From: Micavibrio sp. UBA6212
Lineage (GTDB): Bacteria > Pseudomonadota > Alphaproteobacteria > Micavibrionales > Micavibrionaceae
Assembly: GCA_002421905.1 (NCBI GenBank)
Contig: DISK01000005.1
Span: forward strand, 156,434-220,433
Direction: 5' to 3'
Length of the DNA stretch: 64,000 bases
The notes under the pieces are model-generated. The model searched no databases. It was not told where the DNA came from and saw nothing but the letters and a program-made list of their open reading frames with translations. This document shows positions 35,492 to 44,276 of the stretch, one piece after another. Positions within the stretch are counted from its first letter, which is position 1. Each line of letters opens with the position of its first letter. The translations under genes and the position numbers were made by a program.

Positions 35492-36827
35492 TTTTCCATG
35501 CCCAGAAATGAAATCCGGCACCTGCTATGATGTTCACAAAGGCAATTGCCAGGAAAACCCCCATGACCCCACCAAAATAATGTCCGATAAAACATGCCGG
35601 TATCATCAGGATAATCATCTTGGTAAAGAGAAGTATCGCTGAAATTTTAGGCCGTCCTGTGGCATTAAAAACAGACCCCCAGCCGTGGGTCAGATTCCCG
35701 AGCGGATAGGATAGCGGAACAATTGTAAGAAAGAGAATCAGATAGTGGTCAAGCTCTGGATCTTGGGAAAAGATACCAGCGATCTGATGAGCAAATACCA
35801 GAAGGATCAAAGCCACAAAACAAGACCATAAAACAGAAAAAATCAGCGCATCCTTAACAGTGTCACGAACACGGTGGAACTGTGCTGCACCCCAATTTTG
35901 GCCGATAATCGGTGCCATGCCGATAGATAAGGCCATCATAATGACCAGCGTAAAGGCTTCTATGCGGGAAGCCGCGCCAAAGGCAGCCACTGCCGCGTCC
36001 CCGTCCTGCGAAAGGATATGATTGATCGTGGAATTAACAAAAGCTGGCAACATGCTGGTGATGGCCACGGGCAGTCCGATGGTCATCAGTCGTTTCGTAG
36101 AGTCTCCGAAGTCGTGAAGATTTTTGAGATGGGATAGGTCAAATAGACCGCGTCGGTACATAATGGTCAGTCCCGCTACCATCGCACAAAAATTCGCCAG
36201 AATAGTCGCAAGGGCCGCGCCAAAAAGCTCCAGACGTGGAAACCCCCAAAGACCAAAAATCATCACAGGATCAAGGATGGCATTGGCAACGGCAGCTATG
36301 GTCATGATAATCGCCGGGGTCACTGTATCACCCGATGCGCGCAGAGCAGCGTTTCCCACAACCGGCATACTCAGGAAGAATGTCCCGATAAAATAGGGAA
36401 CCATATAATCTTTCAGCAGAAGAATAGCTTCTTCATCGGCTCCCATAGCCCTAAAAATAGGGTTGATTAAAGGGATACCGATGGCAGCCACCAAAAGGCT
36501 AATCAGCAAAACAAGCAGCAGGCCATGAGAGGTGACACGTTTGACCAGATCCGGTTTTTTTTCACCAATCAGTCGTGATAGAACCGAAGAGGTCGCAACC
36601 CCTATACCGATAAAGATCGAGAAAATCCCATAGGTCACAGGGAAGGTATAACTGATGGCGGCAAGCTTTTCTGTGCCCAGCAAAGAGATGTAATAAGTAT
36701 CAACAAGCTGGAAGCTGATAATCGCTAAAATGCCCCAGATCATGGGGATCGTCATACGAACTAGATGTGATCGGGTGGAGCCTTCTGTCAGGTTCCCCCG
36801 CCGGGAAGATGAAGCTATGTAAGTCAT
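35475..36827 (-). CDS. MATE family efflux transporter
   Basis: A 450-residue membrane protein with about 12 hydrophobic segments and MATE hallmarks: LVRMTIPMIWGILAIISFQLVDTYY at the N-terminus and the internally related half starting ...RLMTIGLPVAITSM. It exports drugs or metabolites using H+ or Na+ gradients. It is the last gene of the adaptor-RND-MATE operon (17 bases after the RND gene), which suggests coordinated export. Confidence 0.92.
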   Translation of the reverse strand: MTYIASSSRRGNLTEGSTRSHLVRMTIPMIWGILAIISFQLVDTYYISLLGTEKLAAISYTFPVTYGIFSIFIGIGVATSSVLSRLIGEKKPDLVKRVTSHGLLLVLLISLLVAAIGIPLINPIFRAMGADEEAILLLKDYMVPYFIGTFFLSMPVVGNAALRASGDTVTPAIIMTIAAVANAILDPVMIFGLWGFPRLELFGAALATILANFCAMVAGLTIMYRRGLFDLSHLKNLHDFGDSTKRLMTIGLPVAITSMLPAFVNSTINHILSQDGDAAVAAFGAASRIEAFTLVIMMALSIGMAPIIGQNWGAAQFHRVRDTVKDALIFSVLWSCFVALILLVFAHQIAGIFSQDPELDHYLILFLTIVPLSYPLGNLTHGWGSVFNATGRPKISAILLFTKMIILMIPACFIGHYFGGVMGVFLAIAFVNIIAGAGFHFWAWKKTRPV

Positions 36828-36844
36828 ACCTCGTTATGGTCTAA

Positions 36845-39800
36845 TTATTTGGACTGTTCAAGAGCCTTTAATTCAGCCTCAAGTTTACGGCCCGTATATT
36901 CCGGTGATTTGGTATTCTTTGCTAACATGGAATAAAAGGACGGGACAACAAACAATGTAAACAAGGTCGAAAATATTACACCACTGGCGATGACGATCCC
37001 GATTGGGAATCGGCTCTCTGCTCCGGCCCCTGTGGCAAAGATCAATGGCAAAGCACCCGCAGCTGCGGATACAGAGGTCATCAGAATTGGTCTCAGGCGT
37101 GTGGCGGAAGCAGTTTTCAAAGCGTCATAAAACTCATACCCTTCATCTCGAAGCTGGTTGGCAAATTCAACGATCAGAATCCCGTTTTTGGCGGCAAGGC
37201 CCACCAGCATAATCAAGCCAATCTGTGTGTAGATGTTGAGCGTTGCACCAGAGAGGAACAATCCCCATAACGCACCGACAATAGCCAAAGGTACGGCCAT
37301 CATAATCACGAGGGGGTGAATCCAGTTTTCAAACTGGGCAGCCAGAAACAGGTAAACGGCAACCAGCGCGAAGGCAAAAACGATATAAATCGCCACGCCA
37401 CTTTCCTGATATTCACGGGATTCGCCTTTATAGTCAAAGCGTGCTTCAGAGGGAAGAACGCGCTTGGCCGTTGTTTCCAGATAGTTCAGAGCTTCGCCCA
37501 AAGTATAGCCCGGAGCGAGGTTTGCAGAAATTGTAATAGCTCGCATCCGGTTATAGCGGTTTAGTTCACCAGAATTGGCAGTTTCCTTAAAGGTAATCAG
37601 GTTGGATAGTGGAATCAGATCATTGGTGCGTGTTGACCGGACATAAATATTGTTCATATCCAGAGGCTTCACGCGATCCTGATCTTCCCCTTGCAGGATC
37701 ACATCATATTGTTCGCCATCTTCGATATAATCGGTAACTTGCAACGATCCCATAAAGATTTGCAGCGTCGATCCAATATCATTGACACTGACACCGAGAT
37801 CGGCGGCGCGGTCACGGTCAATCACAACGCGTAACTGTGGTTTAGTTTCCTTGTAGTCCCAATCAACATTTCGCAATTTATTATTTTTAGAAACTTCGGC
37901 CATCAAAGTATCGCGCCAGCGGGCCAGTTCGCTATAATCTGTTCCTAGTACAACAAATTGGACAGGTGTTGAAAAGCCACCCTGACCAAGAGATCCAGGC
38001 TCAATCGGGAATGCCATGACACCGGGGATGCCCATAAATTCCTGAAACATACCAGGAGTCCCTTTGGAAAAATCACCCCACAGGATCTGGCTGACCGAGC
38101 GTTCACGTTCACCCCATTCTCTAAGCAGAATAAAAGAGAAGGCAGAGTTCACAACGCCAGTTGATGAAAAACTACCGGGAACAATTGTCACAACGCCATG
38201 AGCTTCATCGGTACCTTTGTTATCATTCAGTTCACCAGAGGGCAACAAGGTCTCAAGCTTATTCTCAACGGTTGCTACCTGACGCTTGGTATATTCCAGC
38301 GAGGCGCCCTCTGGCGCTTTGATAAAGGCAAGAAAATATCCACGGTCTTCTTTCGGTGCATATTCCGAAGAAATATAGACCGAGAAGAAAGCACCCATTC
38401 CCAACATCAAAAACATAAAGGCGATCGTGACGAGAGGTTTGCGGAAAAAATAATCCAGAGCGTTCATATATTTATCACTGAGACGATCCAGTGACCGGTT
38501 CATCCATGACGTGACAAAGTTTGTTTTGTGATGACCATATTCATCAAGTTTTGGTTTCTTTAGCAGCTGGGAACACAGCATCGGTGAGAGGGAAAGAGCC
38601 GCAAATGCAGAAAACAGAATTGATCCGATAATTGCCCACGCAAACTCGGTAAACAGACGCCCCGAATTTCCGGGCATCAAAGATACCGGCAGAAACACAG
38701 CCACCAGAACCAGAGTGGTTGCAATCACAGCAAAAGCAACCTGCGCCGTACCAATCTGTGCCGAAGCCAGAGCAGGCGCCCCTTTTTCAATCCGTTTATA
38801 AACATTCTCCAGCACCACAATCGCATCATCCACCACCAGACCGATCGCCAGAACCAGCGCCAGCAAAGTCAAAAGATTGATGGAATAACCCATTGCCAGA
38901 AGAACGGTAAAGGAACCAATCAAGGACACGGGGATCGCCACGGCAGGAATGATCGTGGCACGAATGTCACCGAGAAACAGCCAGATCACAAAAATAACCA
39001 AGGCCAACGTAATAAAGATAGTGAAGTAAACTTCGTGAACCGCACCTTCAATAAAAATACCGGAGTCAAAAGCGGTTTCCATGACGATATCTTTTGGAAG
39101 AGTCGCTTGGATTTTTATCATCTCTTCTTTAACGCCACGGACAACATCCAGAGTGTTGGCGTTTGATTGTTTGACAATACCCAGACCAATCGAGGAAGTC
39201 CCGTTATAGTGCAATTCGGTACGTTCGTTTTCCGCGCCACGTTCAATTTTTGCAACGTCTTTCAAGCGTACCAGATACCCGTCATCACCACGGGCAATAA
39301 CCAGATTTCCAAAATCTTTGACCGTATTATAAACACGATCAACCCGAACGGAAAATTCCCGATCCAAAGATTCAATGCGTCCGGCAGGTAGTTCAAGGTT
39401 CTCTTGTAGTAGCGATTTTTGAATATCAGTGACGGTCAGAAGACGCGCAGCCAGAGCTTCACGATCCAGCCATACTCTCATCGCATAGCGGCGTTCACCA
39501 CCGATTTGTACGCGGGAGACGCCATCCACAACAGATAGACGGTCTTTCACATAGCGGCTGGCATAGTCGGTCAGGGCCGGCCCGTCACGGTCTTTGCTTC
39601 GGAATGCAATCCAGAATAACGCCTGAGTATTGGCATCCACTTTTGAAATCTGCGGGGCATCCACTTCATCTGGGAGAGTACTCTGAACACGCTGAACGCG
39701 GTCACGCACATCATTGGCCGCTTCTTCAATGTCCTTGTCCAGTTTGAACTCGACCGAGATACTGGAAGAACCGTCTGAAGACTTCGAATCGATAGATTTC

Positions 39801-40030
39801 ACGCCAGAAATTCCAGCAATACTATCTTCCAAGATCTTGGTTACGCGCGTTTCTATAATCTCGGCGCTGGCCCCTGTATAGGTCGTTTCGACTGACACGA
39901 TTGGCGCATCAATATCCGGATATTCACGCAATTCCAATCGGGTAAAGGCAACAATCCCGATAATGATAACCAGCAAATTTATAACGGCTGCAAAAATGGG
40001 CCGCTTGATAGAAATATCAGATAAAAACAT
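36845..40030 (-). CDS. RND efflux inner-membrane transporter (AcrB/HAE1 type)
   Basis: A trimeric proton-driven pump of about 1,061 residues. ATG 40030 (MFLSDISIKRPIFAA) is the real start; it directly follows the adaptor stop, while the upstream in-frame ATG at 40090 lies inside the adaptor gene. Features: 12 membrane helices in two repeats with large periplasmic loops, and the TM4 proton-relay pair in LVVDDAIVVLENV. The family motif ...GESREYQES and a C-terminal half with GLAAKNGILIVEFANQLRDEG are seen. It needs an outer-membrane TolC-type channel, which is not encoded here. Confidence 0.95.
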   Translation of the reverse strand: MFLSDISIKRPIFAAVINLLVIIIGIVAFTRLELREYPDIDAPIVSVETTYTGASAEIIETRVTKILEDSIAGISGVKSIDSKSSDGSSSISVEFKLDKDIEEAANDVRDRVQRVQSTLPDEVDAPQISKVDANTQALFWIAFRSKDRDGPALTDYASRYVKDRLSVVDGVSRVQIGGERRYAMRVWLDREALAARLLTVTDIQKSLLQENLELPAGRIESLDREFSVRVDRVYNTVKDFGNLVIARGDDGYLVRLKDVAKIERGAENERTELHYNGTSSIGLGIVKQSNANTLDVVRGVKEEMIKIQATLPKDIVMETAFDSGIFIEGAVHEVYFTIFITLALVIFVIWLFLGDIRATIIPAVAIPVSLIGSFTVLLAMGYSINLLTLLALVLAIGLVVDDAIVVLENVYKRIEKGAPALASAQIGTAQVAFAVIATTLVLVAVFLPVSLMPGNSGRLFTEFAWAIIGSILFSAFAALSLSPMLCSQLLKKPKLDEYGHHKTNFVTSWMNRSLDRLSDKYMNALDYFFRKPLVTIAFMFLMLGMGAFFSVYISSEYAPKEDRGYFLAFIKAPEGASLEYTKRQVATVENKLETLLPSGELNDNKGTDEAHGVVTIVPGSFSSTGVVNSAFSFILLREWGERERSVSQILWGDFSKGTPGMFQEFMGIPGVMAFPIEPGSLGQGGFSTPVQFVVLGTDYSELARWRDTLMAEVSKNNKLRNVDWDYKETKPQLRVVIDRDRAADLGVSVNDIGSTLQIFMGSLQVTDYIEDGEQYDVILQGEDQDRVKPLDMNNIYVRSTRTNDLIPLSNLITFKETANSGELNRYNRMRAITISANLAPGYTLGEALNYLETTAKRVLPSEARFDYKGESREYQESGVAIYIVFAFALVAVYLFLAAQFENWIHPLVIMMAVPLAIVGALWGLFLSGATLNIYTQIGLIMLVGLAAKNGILIVEFANQLRDEGYEFYDALKTASATRLRPILMTSVSAAAGALPLIFATGAGAESRFPIGIVIASGVIFSTLFTLFVVPSFYSMLAKNTKSPEYTGRKLEAELKALEQSK

Positions 40031-40031
40031 T

Positions 40032-41306
40032 TTACTGGGCCGTTTCTTTCGCTTCTGGTGTTTGAGCAGGAGTTTCTGGAGCCTCTTCACCTTTGGCTTC
40101 TTCAGTTGTCACTTGAGGTGAGGGGGCAGATTCATTTGTTGTGTCGGTGGCAATAGAGGATTTGATCGCCTCTTGCTTGCGTTCAATTGCAAAGTCTAGG
40201 GCAGCAGCCTGTGCTTCTTCGACAGTTTGTTGGCCAACGATATTTACGGTCGCGCCGGGGCCAGTTTTCATTTGTCCTTCAATGATAACCTGATCTCCTT
40301 CACTTAATCCGGATGTAATTTCCACATATCCCGGCTCTCTCAACCCTGTTGTAACAACTTTGCTGGACACTTTTTTATCAGCATCAACAACAAAAACGCT
40401 TTTAACAGAACCAGAGGTCATGAGAGCACCTTCCGGTACAGCCAAAGCGTTAAAGTTACGGCGGACAATATTGACTTTCATCAACAACCCGGGCCGCAAT
40501 TTGCTGTCAGGGTTTGGCACCAGAGCACGAACACGGATCGAACGCGTGTCCGGATCAACGCGTGAATCAATTGTATAGATTTTTCCTTCGAAAACCTGAT
40601 CAGGATAGGCTTCGGTGACGGCTTTGATGGACATTCCGTTGGTAACGGCGGCCAAGAAAGTCTCTGGAACAGAGAAATCGAGCTTGATCGGATCAATATC
40701 ATCAATGGTGGTGATGATGGTTCCCGGTGTAACCAGATCACCGATGCTGACCTCCCTGATCCCGATAATCCCATCAAACGAAGCTACAATCCGTCGCTCG
40801 TTTAACTGAGCCTTGGCGATATCCATTCTTGCCAAGGCCGTATCCCTGTCTGCGGCCGAGCCAAGATTTTTCTTGGTGAGTTCGTTATACCGCATGTAAG
40901 AACGTGTGGTTTCGTTGAGGGTTGCCAGCTCTTCTTCGTCTGATAATTCCGCGATCACTGTTCCGGCGGTTACAAAGTCACCTTCTTTGACATTGATGGA
41001 TTTTACAGTTTCGGTCACTGTCACTGTGATATCTGCGGATTCGTTGGATGTAGCTGTTCCAATGGCGTCGATCACTTCTTCAAAAGGAATGGGAACTACT
41101 TTGGTTAACACAACGTTGGCAGGGGCCATAGGCATCTGAAAATCAGCAAATTTTATCTTCATGAACAGCATAAAGCCCGTTCCACCTAAAAGAGCGATCA
41201 AGACCACAAGGGCAACAAGTTTGATCCAGAGGGATTTTTTTTTCTTTTTCGGGGAGTTATTATCAGTCGTGTCAGGGCGCTCGGACAGTGGGGCGGCAAA
41301 AGACAT
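40032..41306 (-). CDS. RND efflux periplasmic adaptor (membrane fusion protein)
   Basis: HlyD/AcrA-type adaptor of 424 residues. A basic N-terminus with KKKKKS is followed by a membrane anchor (LVALVVLIALLGGTGFMLFM, about 29-50), then the lipoyl/barrel-sandwich halves (VTETVKSINVKEGDFVTAGT, ASFDGIIGIREVSIGDLVTPG), a short hairpin and a beta-barrel domain. The last roughly 70 residues are Ala/Thr/Glu-rich and disordered, longer than usual. First gene of the adaptor-RND-MATE operon, divergent from the methyltransferase gene. Confidence 0.93.
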   Translation of the reverse strand: MSFAAPLSERPDTTDNNSPKKKKKSLWIKLVALVVLIALLGGTGFMLFMKIKFADFQMPMAPANVVLTKVVPIPFEEVIDAIGTATSNESADITVTVTETVKSINVKEGDFVTAGTVIAELSDEEELATLNETTRSYMRYNELTKKNLGSAADRDTALARMDIAKAQLNERRIVASFDGIIGIREVSIGDLVTPGTIITTIDDIDPIKLDFSVPETFLAAVTNGMSIKAVTEAYPDQVFEGKIYTIDSRVDPDTRSIRVRALVPNPDSKLRPGLLMKVNIVRRNFNALAVPEGALMTSGSVKSVFVVDADKKVSSKVVTTGLREPGYVEITSGLSEGDQVIIEGQMKTGPGATVNIVGQQTVEEAQAAALDFAIERKQEAIKSSIATDTTNESAPSPQVTTEEAKGEEAPETPAQTPEAKETAQ

Positions 41307-41453
41307 AGTTGCATCATTCCTTTATGAGGGTTTTCTCACAAGCAAATTAGGTTGCAATCAACCTTTGTGCAAGGGTCACAAGTAAAAATAATTTCAGGGC
41401 TGGGCAATAGAATTTTATTGAAATGGTTCGCTAATTTGGGTCTAACAACACTT

Positions 41454-42458
41454 ATGACAGATTCCGAAAAAGCATTGGACTTTATGAGATCTTCCCATCC
41501 CATGGGCGAGTTGGTATCCCGCACCTCTGTTTTTGTTATGAATGGGCAGATTTCCGGTGATTTTGACTACTTCTATACCCCATTCAAAGGACTTCATGAT
41601 CTATTGATTAAGGCTGGGGGTAAATTTGTATCTCCCGATCTTGAGGGTGATCTGAAGTTTCCGGTGATTTTGATCGTCGGGGCCAAGCAAAAGGCCGAAA
41701 ACGCATTTTTTCTGGCTTCTGCCTTAAAAATGGCAAGTGAAGATGGCGTGGTCATGGTGTCCTTGGAAAATGACCGCGGCGGCAAATCACTGGATAAGCT
41801 GGTCGAAGAATTGGGATGCCCCTTCCAAAGCTTCTCAAAACATAAAAGCCGCATAGTCTGGACAACCAGACCTCAAATGGCCAGTCCTCAAAAAGTTGAG
41901 GACTATATAAAATCAGGCTCGATCTGCCAAAGATCTGACGGAACCTATACCAGACCGGGAATCTTCTCATGGGATCGGCTTGATAAGGGTACAAAAACCT
42001 TCATTGAAAATGTGGCGCCGGATTGGCGAGGGACAGGGGCAGATTTTGGAGGTGGTTGTGGTGATTTGGCTAAATCCATCCTTGAGAAAGCCCCTGAGTT
42101 GGACAAACTTTATGTGCTCGAACATGATGTACGCGCTGTTGATTGTGCTCACGCCAATTTACGACAATTTGATGGTCGTGCTCAGGTGGAGTGGGTTAAT
42201 ATTCTGAAGGATGATTTGCCGCGCAATCTGGATTTCATCGTTATGAATCCCCCCTTTCATGAAGCGAAGCTGGAATCAATTACTCTTGGCCAGAGCTTTA
42301 TTCGGCGGGCAGCCTCATCCTTGAAAAGGTTAGGACGCTTAACGCTGGTTGCAAACGTACATTTGCCATATGAAAAGATTATGAGTGAAGACTTCAACCA
42401 GATTGAACAGATAGCCGCCCAGTCTGGTTTTAAGATTGTCACAGGTCTAAAGAAGTGA
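41454..42458 (+). CDS. RsmC-like class I methyltransferase
   Basis: The second half has an SAM-binding motif GADFGGGCGDLA followed by the MNPPFHEAK catalytic motif of N2-guanine methyltransferases such as RsmC (m2G1207 of 16S rRNA). The first half is a degenerate methyltransferase-like domain, as RsmC has. ATG 41454 (MTDSEKALDF) is preferred; the extra 34 codons to 41352 do not resemble the family. No strong ribosome site at either. Three bases separate its stop from the convergent gene's stop. Confidence 0.85.
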   Translation: MTDSEKALDFMRSSHPMGELVSRTSVFVMNGQISGDFDYFYTPFKGLHDLLIKAGGKFVSPDLEGDLKFPVILIVGAKQKAENAFFLASALKMASEDGVVMVSLENDRGGKSLDKLVEELGCPFQSFSKHKSRIVWTTRPQMASPQKVEDYIKSGSICQRSDGTYTRPGIFSWDRLDKGTKTFIENVAPDWRGTGADFGGGCGDLAKSILEKAPELDKLYVLEHDVRAVDCAHANLRQFDGRAQVEWVNILKDDLPRNLDFIVMNPPFHEAKLESITLGQSFIRRAASSLKRLGRLTLVANVHLPYEKIMSEDFNQIEQIAAQSGFKIVTGLKK

Positions 42459-42461
42459 ATT

Positions 42462-43016
42462 CTAATTATTATATGGTGAACGCGTACGGGTCAGATCTGC
42501 CATGGCGATTGTTGTGCCTTCCAACGGGGATAGCGTATCCGAAGAGGAAGACGAAAACAGGCTGACCAAATTATCACCAACAGATTTACCTGTCTCATAG
42601 GTTATTATGGCCCCGACCGCTCCGACTGCCGCCCCGGGCAGCCCACCATACAACGCCCCGCCAAGCACCTCGGCAACAGGGCCCATCTTGTCACCTGTAA
42701 TATTCTGGTAAATTGTATTTACAATCGGGATATGCTGAAGCGGATTGATAATATCCAGAAAATCAAAAAACCCGAAGGATGTGTCCTCATCCTGAACAGG
42801 TTCAGAACCGTTTTGATCGTCTTGAAGCTTGTTGAGGGCAGAATCTGCCGTCATATTTTGCCCGACATGAGACGTCTTTTCCCAGACCGGCATGCTGCCG
42901 CTGGTACGGTCATTTTGTCCCGATTGCATGCTAAAAGGCGCCGTTTTATTAGATGTCTGGCTCTTTTTTGTATGATCAACCGGAAGACTATCCATACTTT
43001 GAAGCGGATAGATCAT
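42462..43016 (-). CDS. Hypothetical protein with glycine-rich hydrophobic segment
   Basis: ATG 43016 follows AAGGAAAGGAA and is preferred over 43130, whose extra stretch would overlap the divergent gene. The roughly 184-residue product has a low-complexity polar first half (Ser/Gln/Asp/Thr) and a conserved-looking second half: DFLDIINPLQHIPIVNTIYQ, ITGDKMGPVAEVLGGALYGG and a Gly/Ala-rich hydrophobic stretch (LPGAAVGAVGAIITY) that may insert into membrane. I do not know its function. Confidence 0.65.
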   Translation of the reverse strand: MIYPLQSMDSLPVDHTKKSQTSNKTAPFSMQSGQNDRTSGSMPVWEKTSHVGQNMTADSALNKLQDDQNGSEPVQDEDTSFGFFDFLDIINPLQHIPIVNTIYQNITGDKMGPVAEVLGGALYGGLPGAAVGAVGAIITYETGKSVGDNLVSLFSSSSSDTLSPLEGTTIAMADLTRTRSPYNN

Positions 43017-43092
43017 CCAAATTCCTTTCCTTACGGAAAAAAGAAGTGCAAATTCCGTACCACATCCTCCGGAAAACGGATAAGCTACGGCC

Positions 43093-43629
43093 ATGAACAA
43101 ACAAAAGAATATCCATGTTGTTTTGGACAATCAGAGATTAGTAGATTTGTTGAGAGAACAGTTAAAAGGCCAGCCCGATCTACGGTTTGATCCGGATACA
43201 CCTGCTGATTTGCTCGTTGGCGAGAAATTTTTCCGTCAGGAATTCAAAATGCCCCTACGGTTAGGAGAGGTGATGGATCGTTTTCGCTACCTTCTCTCGG
43301 GGCGCGATAGATTTGTCGAGGGGGGGGAGGCTTACGATTTAGGGGAGTTCTTGCTCTATGCAGATAAAAATCTGTTGGTGCATAAACAAAGCAGCGAGAA
43401 AATCCGTCTGACTGACAAAGAGAGATTATTACTCCGAACTCTCTGTGAAGCCCCGTCCCGTTGTGAGAGCAGGGAAAAATTGCTGGATACTGTATGGGGC
43501 TATGCCAGAGGAACCGAAACCCACACATTGGAGACCCATTTGTATCGCTTGCGCCAGAAACTCGAACCTTTTGAAGGACAAGACTTAATTCAAGCCGACG
43601 GGCAGGGGAATTATAGTCTTTCCAAATAG
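43093..43629 (+). CDS. Winged-helix DNA-binding protein (OmpR/PhoB type, no receiver site)
   Basis: C-terminal residues about 105-178 form an OmpR-type winged helix: LTDKERLLLRTLCEAPSRCE SREKLLDTVWGYARGTETHT LETHLYRLRQKLEPFEG. The N-terminal 100 residues are shorter than a receiver domain and show no obvious phospho-acceptor Asp set. So it is not a classical response regulator, more likely an orphan or phosphorylation-independent transcription factor. No sensor kinase is adjacent. Confidence 0.8.
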   Translation: MNKQKNIHVVLDNQRLVDLLREQLKGQPDLRFDPDTPADLLVGEKFFRQEFKMPLRLGEVMDRFRYLLSGRDRFVEGGEAYDLGEFLLYADKNLLVHKQSSEKIRLTDKERLLLRTLCEAPSRCESREKLLDTVWGYARGTETHTLETHLYRLRQKLEPFEGQDLIQADGQGNYSLSK

Positions 43630-43639
43630 CTTCAAAAAA

Positions 43640-43657
43640 ACCCGCCAGATGGCGGGT
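43640..43657 (-). terminator. Terminator of rpoZ (possibly bidirectional)
   Basis: ACCCGCCA-GA-TGGCGGGT. The seven A's before it give a T-tract on the minus strand, fitting rpoZ; the plus-strand side is weaker. Confidence 0.75.
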
Positions 43658-43684
43658 CTTGAATTCTGTAGATTTCAGGAAGAA

Positions 43685-44080
43685 TTATTCCTCTGACTCA
43701 TTATATCCGGCAAGATCATCAATTCCGGCTTCATCGTCATCATCAAAAGAGTCATCGGCAGAAACTCCGGTATCATTGGCTTGAGCAACCAGAGCATTCC
43801 ACTCTTCTTCGCCTTCCATCTCTTCCATGACGTCATCCTGATCGTCTTCAACAGCGAATACGCGTTGATGGGAACGGATCAAATCTTCTTTCATATCCTC
43901 GACCTGAACGGTATCCTCGGCAATTTCGCGCAGGGAAACAACAGTGTTCTTGTCATTGTCACGGTCAATGGTCAACGGAGCACCTGTTCCGATACGACGG
44001 GCACGTTGTGCGGACACCATAACCAGTTCAAAACGGTTTGGAACCTTCAGGATGCAATCTTCTACGGTAACGCGAGCCAT
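43685..44080 (-). CDS. rpoZ: RNA polymerase omega subunit
   Basis: Omega assists RNA polymerase assembly and, in many proteobacteria, (p)ppGpp binding. The first 70 residues are typical: MARVTVEDCILKVPNRFELV, AQRARRIGTGAPLTIDRDND KNTVVSLREIAEDTV. The tail (about residues 75-131) is strongly acidic (DDDDEAGIDD and EEMEGEEEW), longer than E. coli omega's tail. AGAAGGATT precedes the ATG. Usually followed by relA/spoT, absent here. Confidence 0.93.
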   Translation of the reverse strand: MARVTVEDCILKVPNRFELVMVSAQRARRIGTGAPLTIDRDNDKNTVVSLREIAEDTVQVEDMKEDLIRSHQRVFAVEDDQDDVMEEMEGEEEWNALVAQANDTGVSADDSFDDDDEAGIDDLAGYNESEE

Positions 44081-44223
44081 ATCTAATCCTTCTCAAATTA
44101 TAAGCTATCGGATGCTTATAGTCATATGGAAGTCAAAAAGCAAGTATTTCTCGGCCTGTTTCTGGTCAAAAAGAGAGCAGAATTGACTAAAGCTAAAGAG
44201 AAATCCAGATTTTCTCATAAAAA

Positions 44224-44252
44224 CCTCCCCGCACAGATACTGCACGGGGAGG
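44224..44252 (-). terminator. Terminator of the chemoreceptor gene
   Basis: CCTCCCCG / CGGGGAGG stem followed on the minus strand by TTTTTATG. Confidence 0.8.
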
Positions 44253-44276
44253 GGAAAAATGATAGGGGTGGCCGGA

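Noticed and set aside
40031..40090. N-terminal extension of the RND transporter (starting MKRLQKLLLKHQKRKK)
   Set aside because: This lies inside the end of the adaptor gene; the true transporter start MFLSDISIKRP directly follows the adaptor stop.
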